A stretch of 64,000 nucleotides of DNA from Hibiscus mutabilis (Eukaryota; Streptophyta; Magnoliopsida; Malvales; Malvaceae): positions 22,138,014 through 22,202,013 of the forward strand of contig CM033718.1 of NCBI GenBank assembly GCA_019671005.1. The letters are read 5' to 3'. This document shows, one piece after another, positions 45,952 through 56,281 of the stretch. Every line of letters starts with the position of its first letter. Positions within the stretch are counted from its first letter, which is position 1. Made by a program: the position numbers and the translations under genes. The notes under the pieces are model-generated. The model was not told the DNA's origin. It saw nothing but the letters and a program-made list of their open reading frames with translations, and did no database searches.

Positions 45952-47458
45952 ATGTCTACTGGAACGCAAAGTTCTTCAACTCCCATTGTTTCAAGAGTTG
46001 AGGAGTTACTTGTGAATGCTGATGATGTTCTTAATGAAGAAGACGAGTGTAATATAGAAGCTTCTAATCTTCCATTTGACTATGGGCGGATGTAGCATAG
46101 TAAGTGGAGGTGCCCCACTTGATTTGTTGGGCATGAGGTTTTTAATACGATAATATAGAATATTTCATAGGAAATATTAGATTTAACTCCACTTAATTTG
46201 TTAGGGTATGGGGTCAACAATACTTATTGTAGTATGAAAATCTTTTATACCTCATACTTTACTCATGACCCCACTATATGAAAATCCTGGCTCCGCCACT
46301 GTATTTGACACCAACACAAAAGAAGCTAAGGTTGAAAACCCTTTCCAAGCCTTTAAGAAACCAAGAAGATCAAAGGCGTGGGATGATTTCTTAGAACATG
46401 AACTCATAAACAAGCAATGGAAAGTAAAGTGCAAGTATTGCAAACATCCTATCTTTGTAAGCACTTTTAATTTGAAACAATACTTAGATGGTTGTATCCA
46501 GAAGTCAAAATTCTTTAAGCAACAAAAAATAATTAACTTTTTACAATCTATTTCGAGCATTGGTACTGATCAATTTGAATTTATTAGTGCTTTACATGAT
46601 GGTAAATTTGTCATGTAGAAGATGAGAGAGGCTATGGCTCATTGGATCACAATGCATGAGCATCCTTTTAGCTTGTGGAGGAGGAAGGATTTAATTTGAT
46701 GATGAAACGAGGAATGCCACAACGGACTAGTGTTTCTCGAGTTACTATAAGAAGTGATTCCTTCAAAGTTTTTGAGTTTGAGAAGAATAAGTTAAAAGCT
46801 TTTTTTGAAAAAAGTGGATAGAATTATTTTAACTATGAATTTGTGGAAATCTAAACCAAAAAAATGAATACATGGTTCTTACATCTCATTTTGTGGATCT
46901 TGATAGGAAGCTTCAATAATGGGTGCTCAACTTTGTTCATTTACCGCCTCCAAAAAAAGGTGCTAATATTGTTGATTGCATTTTATTATGTTTAAAGAAG
47001 TGGAAAATTGAAGACAAAGTAAGTGTGTTTTAATATTTTTCCTTTTAATATACTTATTAATGATTAGTATTTATCGTTTTGTAAATATATAATATTTAAA
47101 TATTTTTATTTGATTATTTTGTAGGTTTTCACAATTTTAGTGGACATTGCATCTGCAAATGATTCTTGTATTAAGATATTGAAGGACAATTTCGCAACAA
47201 ATGGAAGACTTCTTTGTAATAGAAAATTGTTTCATGTTCCTTGTTGTGTGCATATTCTTAACATAATGGTACAACATAGTCTTCAACAAGTGCAAGATAT
47301 CATTGAGAAAGTTCATGACACGGTGGGCTTCTTGAATACAAGTGAGGCGCGACACAAATGATTTGGTGAGCTTGTTAGTCAATACAATTTGCAAGAGCAA
47401 AAATTGATCCTTGAATGCAAGACACGTTGGAATTCAACATATGACATGATGGATTGTG
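45952..47458 (+). pseudogene. hAT transposase, N-terminal part (BED finger to core)
   Basis: The ATG at 45952 opens MSTGTQSSSTPIVSRVEELL with an acidic stretch. It is interrupted at 46081 by a MITE and resumes at 46310 with KKPRRSKAWDDFLEH, then a BED-type CKYCKHPIF and DGC. A TAG at 46617 and further frameshifts follow. MPQRTSVSRVTIRSDSFKVF lies near 46710. A GT-AG intron (47019-47124) precedes the catalytic-region VDIASANDSCIKIL and HVPCCVHILNIMVQ. Frame shifts to KTRWNSTYDMMDCA, where the outer LTR element enters at 47464. The catalytic Asp appears kept (VDIASAND). Confidence 0.8.
46081..46301. mobile_element. MITE in the hAT-2 transposase gene
   Basis: It is 221 bp, starting TATGGGCGGATGTAGCATAG and ending CCTGGCTCCGCCACTG, so the ends pair as imperfect inverted repeats with a GGCGGA core. 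The 8-bp flanks CATTTGAC (46073-46080) and TATTTGAC (46302-46309) match at 7 of 8. The transposase frame resumes after it (FDTNTKEAK). The size, 8-bp TSD and end sequence indicate a hAT MITE inside another hAT element. Confidence 0.75.
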
Positions 47459-47463
47459 CTATC

Positions 47464-47895
47464 TGTTGCGTGATTTAAGTGCAATGCAAACAGTGCAAGT
47501 GAACACGTCACAAGTAATAAAGTGATATGTATCAAGTATCGTCTCCACGGGGATTGGTTTGGGCCACTTTGCTTAAGTTATATTGTAAGAGAAATAGATT
47601 GATGGTGATGAACATTAAGTTAAATAAACTAAGTAAATAGAAAAATAAATGGAAAGAGTAATCGATTTAAGAGAGTAGGCCAGGTTATTGTGAGTAGTGG
47701 TGCAATTGCTGAATGGATTGTTGTGGCAATTGATTGCTGAGGCAATTCAATTGCCGTGGTAACTAAGTCCGGATAATTGCCGTGGCAACTAGGTCACAAA
47801 ATATGCCATGACAACTAGGACTGGATGAATACTGTGGCAACTGGGTTTCCTCCTTCAAAGTTCGGCAAAGTGTTCTTCAATGTCTTCGTGTTATC
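47464..47895 (-). repeat. Outer element 3' LTR, first part
   Basis: This part runs from the LTR edge to the insertion point of the inner element. It aligns with 58412-58845. It holds a run of TTGCC-NN-GGCAA-like words at 47700-47860, including a perfect TTGCCGTGGCAA at 47777-47788. The TTATC at 47891-47895 is the TSD of the inner element. Confidence 0.85.
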
Positions 47896-49309
47896 TGTTG
47901 TGCATATTGAGTGCTTCGCAATTGCTGCAAGTGTACACGTAGCAAGTTATAGTATAGAATAGATATTGTCTCCACAGGGATTGGTGCTACTTCAGAAATC
48001 TAACTTCTCGCACTGAAAGTAAAAACACAAATTGGTGATTGTAGGAGTTCTAATTAACAAGTAAAATAAAAGAGCAATTAAATAAAAGAAAGATGTAATC
48101 GAATAAGAGATAGTAGGCGGGGTTATCGTGAGTTGTGGAGTGATAGTTGAATGGACTGTCGTGGTAATTGAGTGCTAGAGTAGCTCAATCATTCCGTCAA
48201 TTGGATCCAGTCGGATTGCCTGGGCAATTGGGAATTGAGTGATTGCTTGGGCAATTGGGCGACAACTTTAAAAGTTCGGCGAAGCGTTCTTCAAGGTTTC
48301 TCGTTATCCCTAACTCGAAACACTGATAATTATACATGCCTTGATAATACATCCCTGCATGAACCAAGGGTGGACAACAACCGATCTTGCGCTCCTTTTA
48401 CCGTTGAAATTCGCAACTTATCCCTAAGTCGAATTAGTCTTCACCATCGATTGATTGAATAAAGACCATGCTCATTCGTTTCTTGAATCTAACTCTCCCG
48501 ATATTAGATAAATGGATGAATTCACGAGATCCTCTCCCAATTCACTCACAATCAAAATTAAGAACCAAGAATGAACAAACCTTGAATTAAAATTGCAAAC
48601 TCAAATACCTAAACAAATCCAATCGTTCTCACAACCACAAAAACACAATAACCCAAGCCAAATAAAATTAGTTCATGGCCGGGTGCAAAAGGAATACAAA
48701 ATAAAATCTCCCTAGCATGAATCTAATCGAACAAAGAGGAAGAAGAAGAAGAATTTGAACAGTCCCTTGGTTTTTTTCTCTCCCAATCGAACTCTTGAAG
48801 TTGGCAGCTAGGTCTTCTATTTATAGGAGATGGCTATGTCAAGTCTTTCTTGAGGAGGAAGTTAAGTTGAAATTAAATAGAATAAAATAAATAAATCTCT
48901 TTTATTATTATATTTTTATTCCTCTAAAAACTCCTCATAAAACTCTTGGAATTTAATCTCATTTGATTTCTTCATGGAACTCCAACTCTTCTAGGATTTA
49001 TACTTGCTTATTGTAATTAACTCGAATTTATTGGATTTATCCTATCTTCAAAATCAACAGCTCCTCTTCTTATCCTCAATTTCCCCAACAATTTCTTACT
49101 TGCTTGGGCAATTAGATCATGCACATACAAAAACACACATCCGCAGTATCTTTTTCCACAAAAACAACTAAATTATGAAATCAAGCATGATGGTGAAGGA
49201 AACTATGCAATTATGCATGAATGACTAAAAATACAACTAGAATGAGCCTAAGTCTAACAATAATTTGAGTAAAAAGGGTTATAAAAATAGTACTTTTGAA
49301 CACTTAACA
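47896..49309 (-). repeat. Inner element 3' LTR
   Basis: It pairs with 53130-54562. The minus-strand TATA box TATAAATAG is at 48817-48825 and is conserved in the other LTR. TTGCC-NN-GGCAA-type words cluster at 48130-48260. In the first 120 bases I count roughly a dozen differences from the other copy; later parts look closer. Confidence 0.9.
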
Positions 49310-50289
49310 CACCCCCAAACTCGAACTATTGCTTTTCCTCAAGCAATGCAAACTAACAATTACCTGGCAAGACTTTAATCATCAAAGACATGCTTCAAAC
49401 TTGAATTCAAACTTCAGAACCGTGGCACCAAGTATGATCACCTTTTAATTTTTCGGATAGCAAAAAAATTTCCCAGAACCAAACTATAATGCTCGTGACA
49501 ATGTGTGTGCATAATTGTGTACAAGTTGATTTGCAAGATTCTTTGTGAACAATAGGCTTTTATCAATTTAATTACTGGTTTATTTATTCATCTTTTTACT
49601 AGAGCCAATTTTGGGCACCTCTAGTAAAGCAAGCAATTTCTTATTTTAATTTTTTTGTCGACTAGAGCCAATTTCGGGCACCTCTAGCGATTTCTTTAAT
49701 GTGCAACTACTAGAGCAGGTTTCGGGCACCTCTAGCAAGAAATTAATTTTTAATTCACTTTAAATTTATCCAAATTTTAAGCAACCTAAGTTCACCAAGT
49801 TTCTTTCAATCAACAAGCCACAACCGTGTTCATATTATTTAGCATCATAGTGAAATTCTAAGTTCTTTTCATACAATCCTAAAATTTAAAGGTTCTTTCA
49901 ATTAAGTGCAGTGGCAAAAATTCATCATTGGATATTCAACAAGTCCAAGCAATTAAATCCAATAAAAGGCATGGAAAGTAACATATGCAACCTATATGCG
50001 ATTACTAAAGATTAATGCAACTAAAAATGAAATTAACTAAAAACAAACACCCCCCAAAATCGAGAGAAGCATTGTCCTCAATGCATACAATTAAAAATTA
50101 AAAACAAAATTAAATGAGTTAGTCGGAAAGGTAGTCACCTTGAATAATGAGTTTCTTTTGGGCCGTTTGTTTGATTCTTTTTTCGTAGCGCGGTGGTTGG
50201 ATGCGGGTGGCTGGTGGTGCGGCTTGAACCTTTGCGATCTCCTTGCATGCTTCACTCTCATCATCTGTCTCTTCAATGATCAAAGCTCT
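49310..50289 (-). other. Inner element 3' non-coding region with hairpin modules
   Basis: After the polypurine tract (49310-49322) come three modules of the form CTAGAG-spacer-GGGCACCTCTAG at 49598-49625, 49661-49688 and 49710-49736. The CTAGAG and CTCTAG arms are complementary. A second C-rich block (CACCCCCCAAAATCGAG, 50049) duplicates the polypurine-like sequence. No gene is seen. Confidence 0.7.
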
Positions 50290-51510
50290 TCATTTTGGCT
50301 TTGGCGGTGCGACCGGTTGTGATGCTACGGGTTCGGAGATGGACTCGTCCGAATCGGTAAATCCATATAGGGATTCAGTGTGAGTTAGTTCGGCCGTAGG
50401 TGCTTTACCTTTGTCATGTGTGGCAGTTGCCTCGGCATCTTTAGTTTCCTGGGCAACTAGTTCGGTAGGAAACACCTGGAAAGGCACGATATTGTCGGGG
50501 TACTTCTCGAGGATCACTCGTGTGATAGCTATGTTATGGTCCCTCATGTACCACATGAATTGCAATTGTTGGGCCTCCATTCGTTCTAATCGGTGGGATA
50601 ATAGGCGAAACATCTCTTCAATTCGATCTATATTCACTGAAGTAGGGTCAGTTGCTTGGGCATTAGGACTTGCCGAGGCAATGTTGGTTGCCCGGGCAAT
50701 TTTTGGTGTTGGGACTATCTTTGGAACTTCTTTTTCTTTAGCCGGTACTTTACCCATAATCTTCAAGTATTGAGCTCGGTTCCACCCAGTTTTAGAGGGC
50801 AATTTCTCGTCCGTTAGATCACTTGACACCTTCTCTTTCTCGCATAGTTGGGATATTAAGTTCGGAAAGAAAAGAGAACCTACATCCTTTTGACTACAAG
50901 CAAATATCTCATCACATATAATTTGTCCAACATTAATAATTCGCTTGTTCAAAATAGAATGAATCAACAAAAGACGAGAATAGGAAACTGTGGTATTGTG
51001 TGTGGTGGGCATTAAGCAAGTTTTAACAAACTTATTCCACAGTTTTGCCTTTGGTTTTAGCATGAGGCGATTTACCGTCCCTTTTAGAGCTCCTCCATTC
51101 CATTCGGCCCCTTCGATCATGAGGTCTTTGAAGAATTTCTCGACTCCTTCGGCTGTGATATTGTCGACAAAAGCCTTGTGTTCATCATTCTCAATGTATA
51201 TCCCATAGAATGTGTTGATGACGTTGGCATCGATAAGGATAGCCCTACCACGAACATAAAAATAGGGATTGTTAAGGTTAGGAGAATGAGAATAGAACTC
51301 TCTTACCCATGAGATATTGCCCGGCTTTTGTTGATGGCAAAGATTTGCCACTTTTGGTGCTCGATCACTTTGAAGATGAACGGATCAAGGCCAAGGTTCT
51401 TTTGGGTGATGGTGTAGGCGTAACCTTGCTCCTCTCATACCTTCCGATTTGCAAACTTGACAAGATATATTTCTTCAATGGTTGGTGTTGCAAATCGGTG
51501 GAATGGTGTT
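50290..51510 (-). CDS. Plant transposon-protein domain ORF (353 aa open part)
   Basis: An uninterrupted minus-strand frame runs from ATG 51351 to the stop at 50290. Motifs are SWVREFYSHSPNLNNPYFYV (residues 14-33), GRAILIDANVINTFYG, EWNGGALKGTVNRL (about 82-95), KLWNKFVKTCLMPTTHN (about 103-119), RLLLIHSILNKRIINVGQII, RAQYLKIMGKV, a Pro/Ala-rich hinge and an acidic C-terminal tail with PPKPK. These match the family annotated 'putative plant transposon protein' (Transposase_32, from memory). Upstream, 51352-51510 encodes more of it in another frame (RFATPTIEEIYLVKFANRK, DPFIFKVIEHQKWQIF), so the true N-terminus is lost to a frameshift near 51345 and a stop. Its role in the element is unknown. 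Confidence 0.7.
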
Positions 51511-51792
51511 TCCTGTGGGTTTTTGATTGGAAAAATAAAGTGAAACAAGAAAGAAAAACTTAAGAGTTCAAAGGAAGAATGAAGCTAGGAAACTCTTTAT
51601 CCCTTGAAACTCTTATCCTAAAAAACTAAACATAAAAGGATAATTATCAAAATAAATAGAAAAAAATGAAAATAAAAATATCGATAAAAAGAAAGCTTGA
51701 GAATGGTCATTTTCGATATTTCTTATAGTCCATCCGTACCCTCCATCGAGTGACAATATTGCCCAAAAAGAGTTGGGCCAATGTGCTTGCAG

Positions 51793-52230
51793 CTACTTCC
51801 TTGCTATTGTTCCTAAAGGCGTGAATATATTAATAGGAAAAGTTATATCAACACCCAACCATTTAATTACCTCATTCCCGTCGACCTCCATCATGGTTGA
51901 ATGTAGCCTTCGTTGTTGTGGCAATTGCTGCTCAAGCCAATTGCCGTGGCAATCATCTGCCAAAATTTGCTGTAAGTCAAGGGAAAAACCAAGTTTCTGA
52001 AAAGCTTCATGAATCCAAACACCGTTTTCTTTAGGCTCCTCAAACATCTTCATTAGTAGAGATTTTGATGGCTTCAAATCTACCAGTGTTGGTTCCTCAA
52101 GAAATACCTGCAACGGATGAGGTGAGTTTTTAAAGAATTTAAAAGGTTCAACCCTCACCTGCTCATATTCCACTAGAAAAGTATTGTCATCGCGATGATC
52201 TTGCATGTGGTCGTGCAATTGCCGTGGCAA
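51793..52230 (-). pseudogene. Gag-like segment 2 of the inner element
   Basis: This is a 145-codon minus-strand frame: MPRQLHDHMQDH, VEPFKFFKNSPHPLQVFLEE, PTLVDLKPSKSLLMKMFEEP, WIHEAFQKLGFSLDLQQ and KWLGVDITFPINIF. The outer element has the same sequence in broken form at 56824-57535, so it was a real protein region in this family. I do not recognise a named domain. Two palindromic TTGCCGTGGCAA words lie inside it (51941-51952 and 52219-52230) and contribute codons. Downstream (51600-51790) the two elements stay similar up to about 51690. Confidence 0.55.
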
Positions 52231-52449
52231 AGGTGGATGGGAGGAATTTGTTGTAGCATTACTCTTCTCAGCCTCTCAGAAAGTTGTCGTGGCATTTCTC
52301 TATTTGGGCTCCTCAATCATTGCCGTGTCAATTCGTTGCATAGGCTCATCAAGTGTTGGGCAGTCTTCCTCATTGGCAAGCTCTCGACTTGGAGGTTTTA
52401 GTTGATCCTCACATATCGAGGATCTCTCTTTGTATTGCTTCTTCTCATC

Positions 52450-53017
52450 TTACCTTAGGATTTCAGTATCCCTAGCAATTGATTGTTGGGGCATGTTATC
52501 CATGTCATATGTGGATTTCCTCAATTGATCTTCTGAATCCCTTAAGGGTGCATCCAACTTAGCTGTCCTTGTATCCATGGACTTTGATAGCTCTTGAATC
52601 TCCTCAATTGATCTATCAAGTCTAGCCAAGGAAGCTAGAAGCATTTCCTCCAAGAAATTTGAATGCTCTTGAAAAGGACTATATTGCCATGGCATATTTG
52701 TTGCTGCGGCAAAATTGTCATGGTAAAAAAAATTGAGCTTTTTGATCATACCATGAAGAATTTTGCTATTGGTTCCATCTATGGTCCTCCATGTAGCCAT
52801 ATGCACCAGGACTGTGAGGGCAATCTTCAAACACATGATGTTCTTCACAACAAGGGCACGAGTTTTCCACGGTATAGGCTTTTCTCGATTGGTATAGGTA
52901 ATCATCAGTGAGTGTAAAAAACTCTTGATTGTATTGATTCCTATCTTTCATCATCAACTCCCGAATAGATCGGCTTTTATTTCCTGACATGTTGATGTCC
53001 CTTAACTTGCAGCGCAC
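52450..53017 (-). pseudogene. Gag-like segment 1 with Cys/His cluster
   Basis: It starts near 53017, about 90 bases after the primer site, with MRCKLRDINMSGNKSR and RELMMKDRNQYNQ, then the Cys/His cluster CPCCEEHHVFEDCPH (about 52830-52876). After frame changes come WYDQK-, EEIQELSKSMDTR- and DMDNMPQQ-type segments. The outer element carries the same cluster as CPCCGKHHVF (58115-58150). Position next to the primer site and the metal-binding cluster suggest a gag or nucleocapsid-like role; that is inference. Confidence 0.55.
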
Positions 53018-53129
53018 CTAAATTTTTTTAATAAAACAAACAAAAAGAAAAGTTAGCAAAAATAATAAAAAAATGCAATAACAAAAACAACTAACACCAA
53101 TTGCCAATCCCCGGAACGGTGCCAAAACT

Positions 53130-54562
53130 CGTTGCGCGTATTGAGTGCTTCACAATTGGTGCAAGTGTACACGTCAAAAGTTATAGTATAGAATAGATAT
53201 CGTCTCCACAAGGATTGGTGCTACTTCGAAAATCTAACTTCTTGCACTGAAAGTAAATACACAAATTGGTGATTTTAGGAGTTCTAATTAACAAGTAAAA
53301 TAAAGAGCAATTAAGTAAAAGAACGATGTAATCGAATAAGAGAGAGTAGGACAGGTTATCATGAGTCGTGAAGTGATAGTTGAATGGATTGTCATGGTAA
53401 TTGAGTGCTAGAGTAGCTCAATCATTCCGTTAATTGGATCCAGTCGAATTGCTTGGGCAATTCTGCGATTGTCTGGGCAATTGGGAATGGTGCGATTGCC
53501 TGGGCAATTGGGCGACAATCTTCAAAGTTCGGTGAAGCATTCTTCAATGGTTTCTCATTATTCCTAACTCGAAACACTATTAATTGTGCATGCCTTAATA
53601 ATACATCCCAGAGTGAACCAAGGGTGGACAACAATCGATATTGCGCTCCTTTTAGTCGTTGAAATTCGCAACTTATCTTTAAGTCGAATTAGTCTTCACC
53701 ATCGATTGATTGAATAAAGACCATGCGCATTCGTTTCTTGATTCTAACTCTCCCGATATTAGATAAATGGATGAATTCATGAGATCCTCTCCCAATTCAC
53801 TCGCAATAAAAATTAAGAACAAAGAATGAACAAACCTTGAATTCAAATTGCAAACTCAAATACTTAAACAAATCCAATCGTTCTCACAACCACAAAAACA
53901 CAGTAACCCAAGCCAAATAAAATTAGTTCATGGTCAAGTGCAAAAGGAATACAAAATAAAATCTCCCTAGCATGAATCTAATCGAACAAAGAGGAAGAAG
54001 AAGAATTCGAACAACCCCTTAGTTTTTTTCTCTCCCAATTGAACTCTTGAAGTTGGCGGCTAGGTCTTCTATTTATAGGATATGGCTATGTCAAGTCTTT
54101 CTTGAGGAGGAAGTTAAGTTGGAATTAAATAGAATAAAAGAAATAAATCTCTTTTATTATTATATTTTTATTCCTCCAAAAAATCCTCATAAAACTCTTT
54201 GAATTTAATCTCCTTTTGATTTCTTCATGGAACTCCAACTCTTCTAGGATTTATCCTTGCTTCTCGTAATTAACTCAAATTTATTGGATTTATCCTATCT
54301 TCAAAATCGGTAGCTCCTCTTCTTATCCTCAATTGCCTCGGCAATTTCCTACTTGCTTGGGCAATTAGATCCTGCATATACAAAAACACACATCCATAGT
54401 ATCTTTTTCCACAAAAACAACTAGATTATGAAAGCAAGCATGACGGTGAAGGAAACTATGCAATTATGCATAAATAACTAAAAATGCAACTAGAATGAGC
54501 CTAAGTCTAATAATAATTTGAGTAAAAAGGGTTATAAAAATAGTACTTTTGAACACTTAACA
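53130..54562 (-). repeat. Inner element 5' LTR
   Basis: It is the partner of 47896-49309. The terminal TG is changed to CG on the plus strand. TATAAATAG is present on the minus strand at 54069-54077. Words such as TTGCCTGGGCAA occur at 53455-53510, and CAATTGCCTCGGCAATT near 54330. Confidence 0.9.
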
Positions 54563-54567
54563 TTATC

Positions 54568-55476
54568 CCAAATAGAAGAACTGATAGATTGTGCATGCCT
54601 TGGTGATACATCCCTACGTTAACCTTGGGTAAGAAACAACCAATCTTACACTTCTCTTAGCCGATGAAATCTGATCCTTATTCCTACAACAAATTAGTTC
54701 CCAGCAACGATTTGTTCAAATGAGAATCATTTTTATTCGTTTCATGAATCTAGCTCTCTCGAGCCTAGATAAATGGATAATACTCGAGATCTTTTCCTAA
54801 TTTGCTATAGATAAAAATTAAAGAATCAAGAATGAACAAACTTTGAAGCTTATTGAAATAAAAAACCAAAGAAAAAACATCTAATCGTTTATCACACCAC
54901 AAAACCCAATAACCCAAGCCAAATTAAATTAGTTCATGGTTGGGTAAAAAAGAAAATACAAAAGAAATAACCCAGACATGAATCACATAAAAAGATAAAG
55001 AAAAAAAGATGTGTGCGTGATATACCTTACGATCTAATTCCCCAAAATCGAATCTCCCAAAGTTTTTGATGTGATCCCTTTAAATAGGTGAGAGGGAGAG
55101 TTTGAATGCGTGTGAAATTTGTGGAGATTTGATCTCTATCTGATCAGCATTTTGAATTTTGAATATGGGATTTATCCTTTGCGTTTTGGATAATTCAGTA
55201 GATAATGTGATGTTTATCCAGATATGTCATTGCAATTAGCTTCGGCAATTCCTCCAGTTTTTGTCCCTACTTGCCACAGTAATTCGTCCTATACAAAATA
55301 AGGCAAGCTAGCAGCGATTTCTCCACAAAAAACAACAAAACGTAACACCAAGATCGATAGACAAGGAAACTATGTAACTATGCATGAGTGCTTAACAGTA
55401 CACCTAAAATGAGCATAAGTCTAACAATAATATGAGTGAAAATGGTAGAAAATATAGTACTTTTACACACTTAACA
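54568..55476 (-). repeat. Outer element 3' LTR, second part
   Basis: This continues 47464-47895 after the inner element. It matches 58846-59732 (AGAAGAACTG.TAGATTGTGC start, CACTTAACA end). A TATTTAAA-type box lies on the minus strand at about 55079-55087. Confidence 0.85.
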
Positions 55477-56281
55477 CACCCCCAAACTCGAACTTTTTCT
55501 TGTCCTCAAGTAATGCAAAACACTAACAATTACCTGTCAAGGCATATACCACCAAAAAGATGTTTCTTACCTGACATCAATCCTCAGAACCATGGCACGA
55601 AGAATTGATTACCTTTCGATCTTCGGACAACATAGATAATTACTCAAAATTAAACTATAATGCTAGTCAAAATGTGTGTACGGAGTTGTGTACAAGTCAA
55701 TCAACGGGATTTCATGCAAACAATAGGTTATATTATTTACTTGTTGAGGCAATTTAATCTGCTAGAGCCAGTTTTAGGCACCTCTAGCGAAGCAATTTCT
55801 TTTTAAATTTAATCAACTAGAGCCAGATAGGAACTTCTAGCGATTCTCAATGCGTGACAACTAGAGCTAGATGGGCACCTCTAGTAAGAAATTATCTTGA
55901 TTTAAATTTTATTTCATTTAGGCTAGAGTCAGTTAGGCACCTCTAGCACATTTACCTATTTTAATAACCTAAAGTTTACTAGGTATCCCTCAATCAACAA
56001 GCCACAATTATGTCAATATATGCATCATCATAGCAAAATTTCAAAAAAACTCCATGCTAATCCTAAAATCTAAGGTTTTCTCATTTAAGCGTAGTGGTAA
56101 AACTCATCATAGGATATCACCGCAGGTTTTGGTAGTTCTATCAAGTAATTGTCATGGCAAGTAATATATGCAAACTAACATGAAACAACTAAAATCTAAA
56201 CAAGACAACCCCCAAACTCAAGAGAAACATTTTCCTCGGTGCATGCAAAAATAAACAAACAAAAAAATGAAATACAAATGA
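55477..56281 (-). other. Outer element 3' non-coding region with hairpin modules
   Basis: The polypurine tract is at 55477-55489. Four CTAGAG...CTCTAG modules follow at 55761-55788, 55817-55840 (right arm mutated to TTCTAG), 55861-55884 and 55922-55947. They are the counterparts of those in the inner element but with different spacers. No gene is seen. Confidence 0.7.

Larger units (their letters stand above)
47896..54562 (-). mobile_element. Inner gag-plus-transposon-protein LTR element
   Basis: The perfect TSD TTATC lies at 47891-47895 and 54563-54567. The 3' LTR is 47896-49309 (1414 bp) and the 5' LTR is 53130-54562 (1433 bp), starting TGTTGTGCATATTGAG (CGTTGCGCG in the right copy) and ending CACTTAACA. 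The primer site TGGCACCGTTCCGGGGA is on the minus strand at 53108-53124 and the polypurine tract GAGTTTGGGGGTG at 49310-49322. The internal 3.8 kb encodes gag-like segments and a 353-codon 'plant transposon protein', but no polymerase. It inserted into the outer element's LTR, so it is the younger of the two, and its ORF is the best preserved in the window. Confidence 0.9.

Noticed and set aside
50411..51208. Plus-strand frames opposite the transposon-protein ORF
   Set aside because: They are antisense shadows of the 353-codon minus-strand frame, which carries the family motifs.
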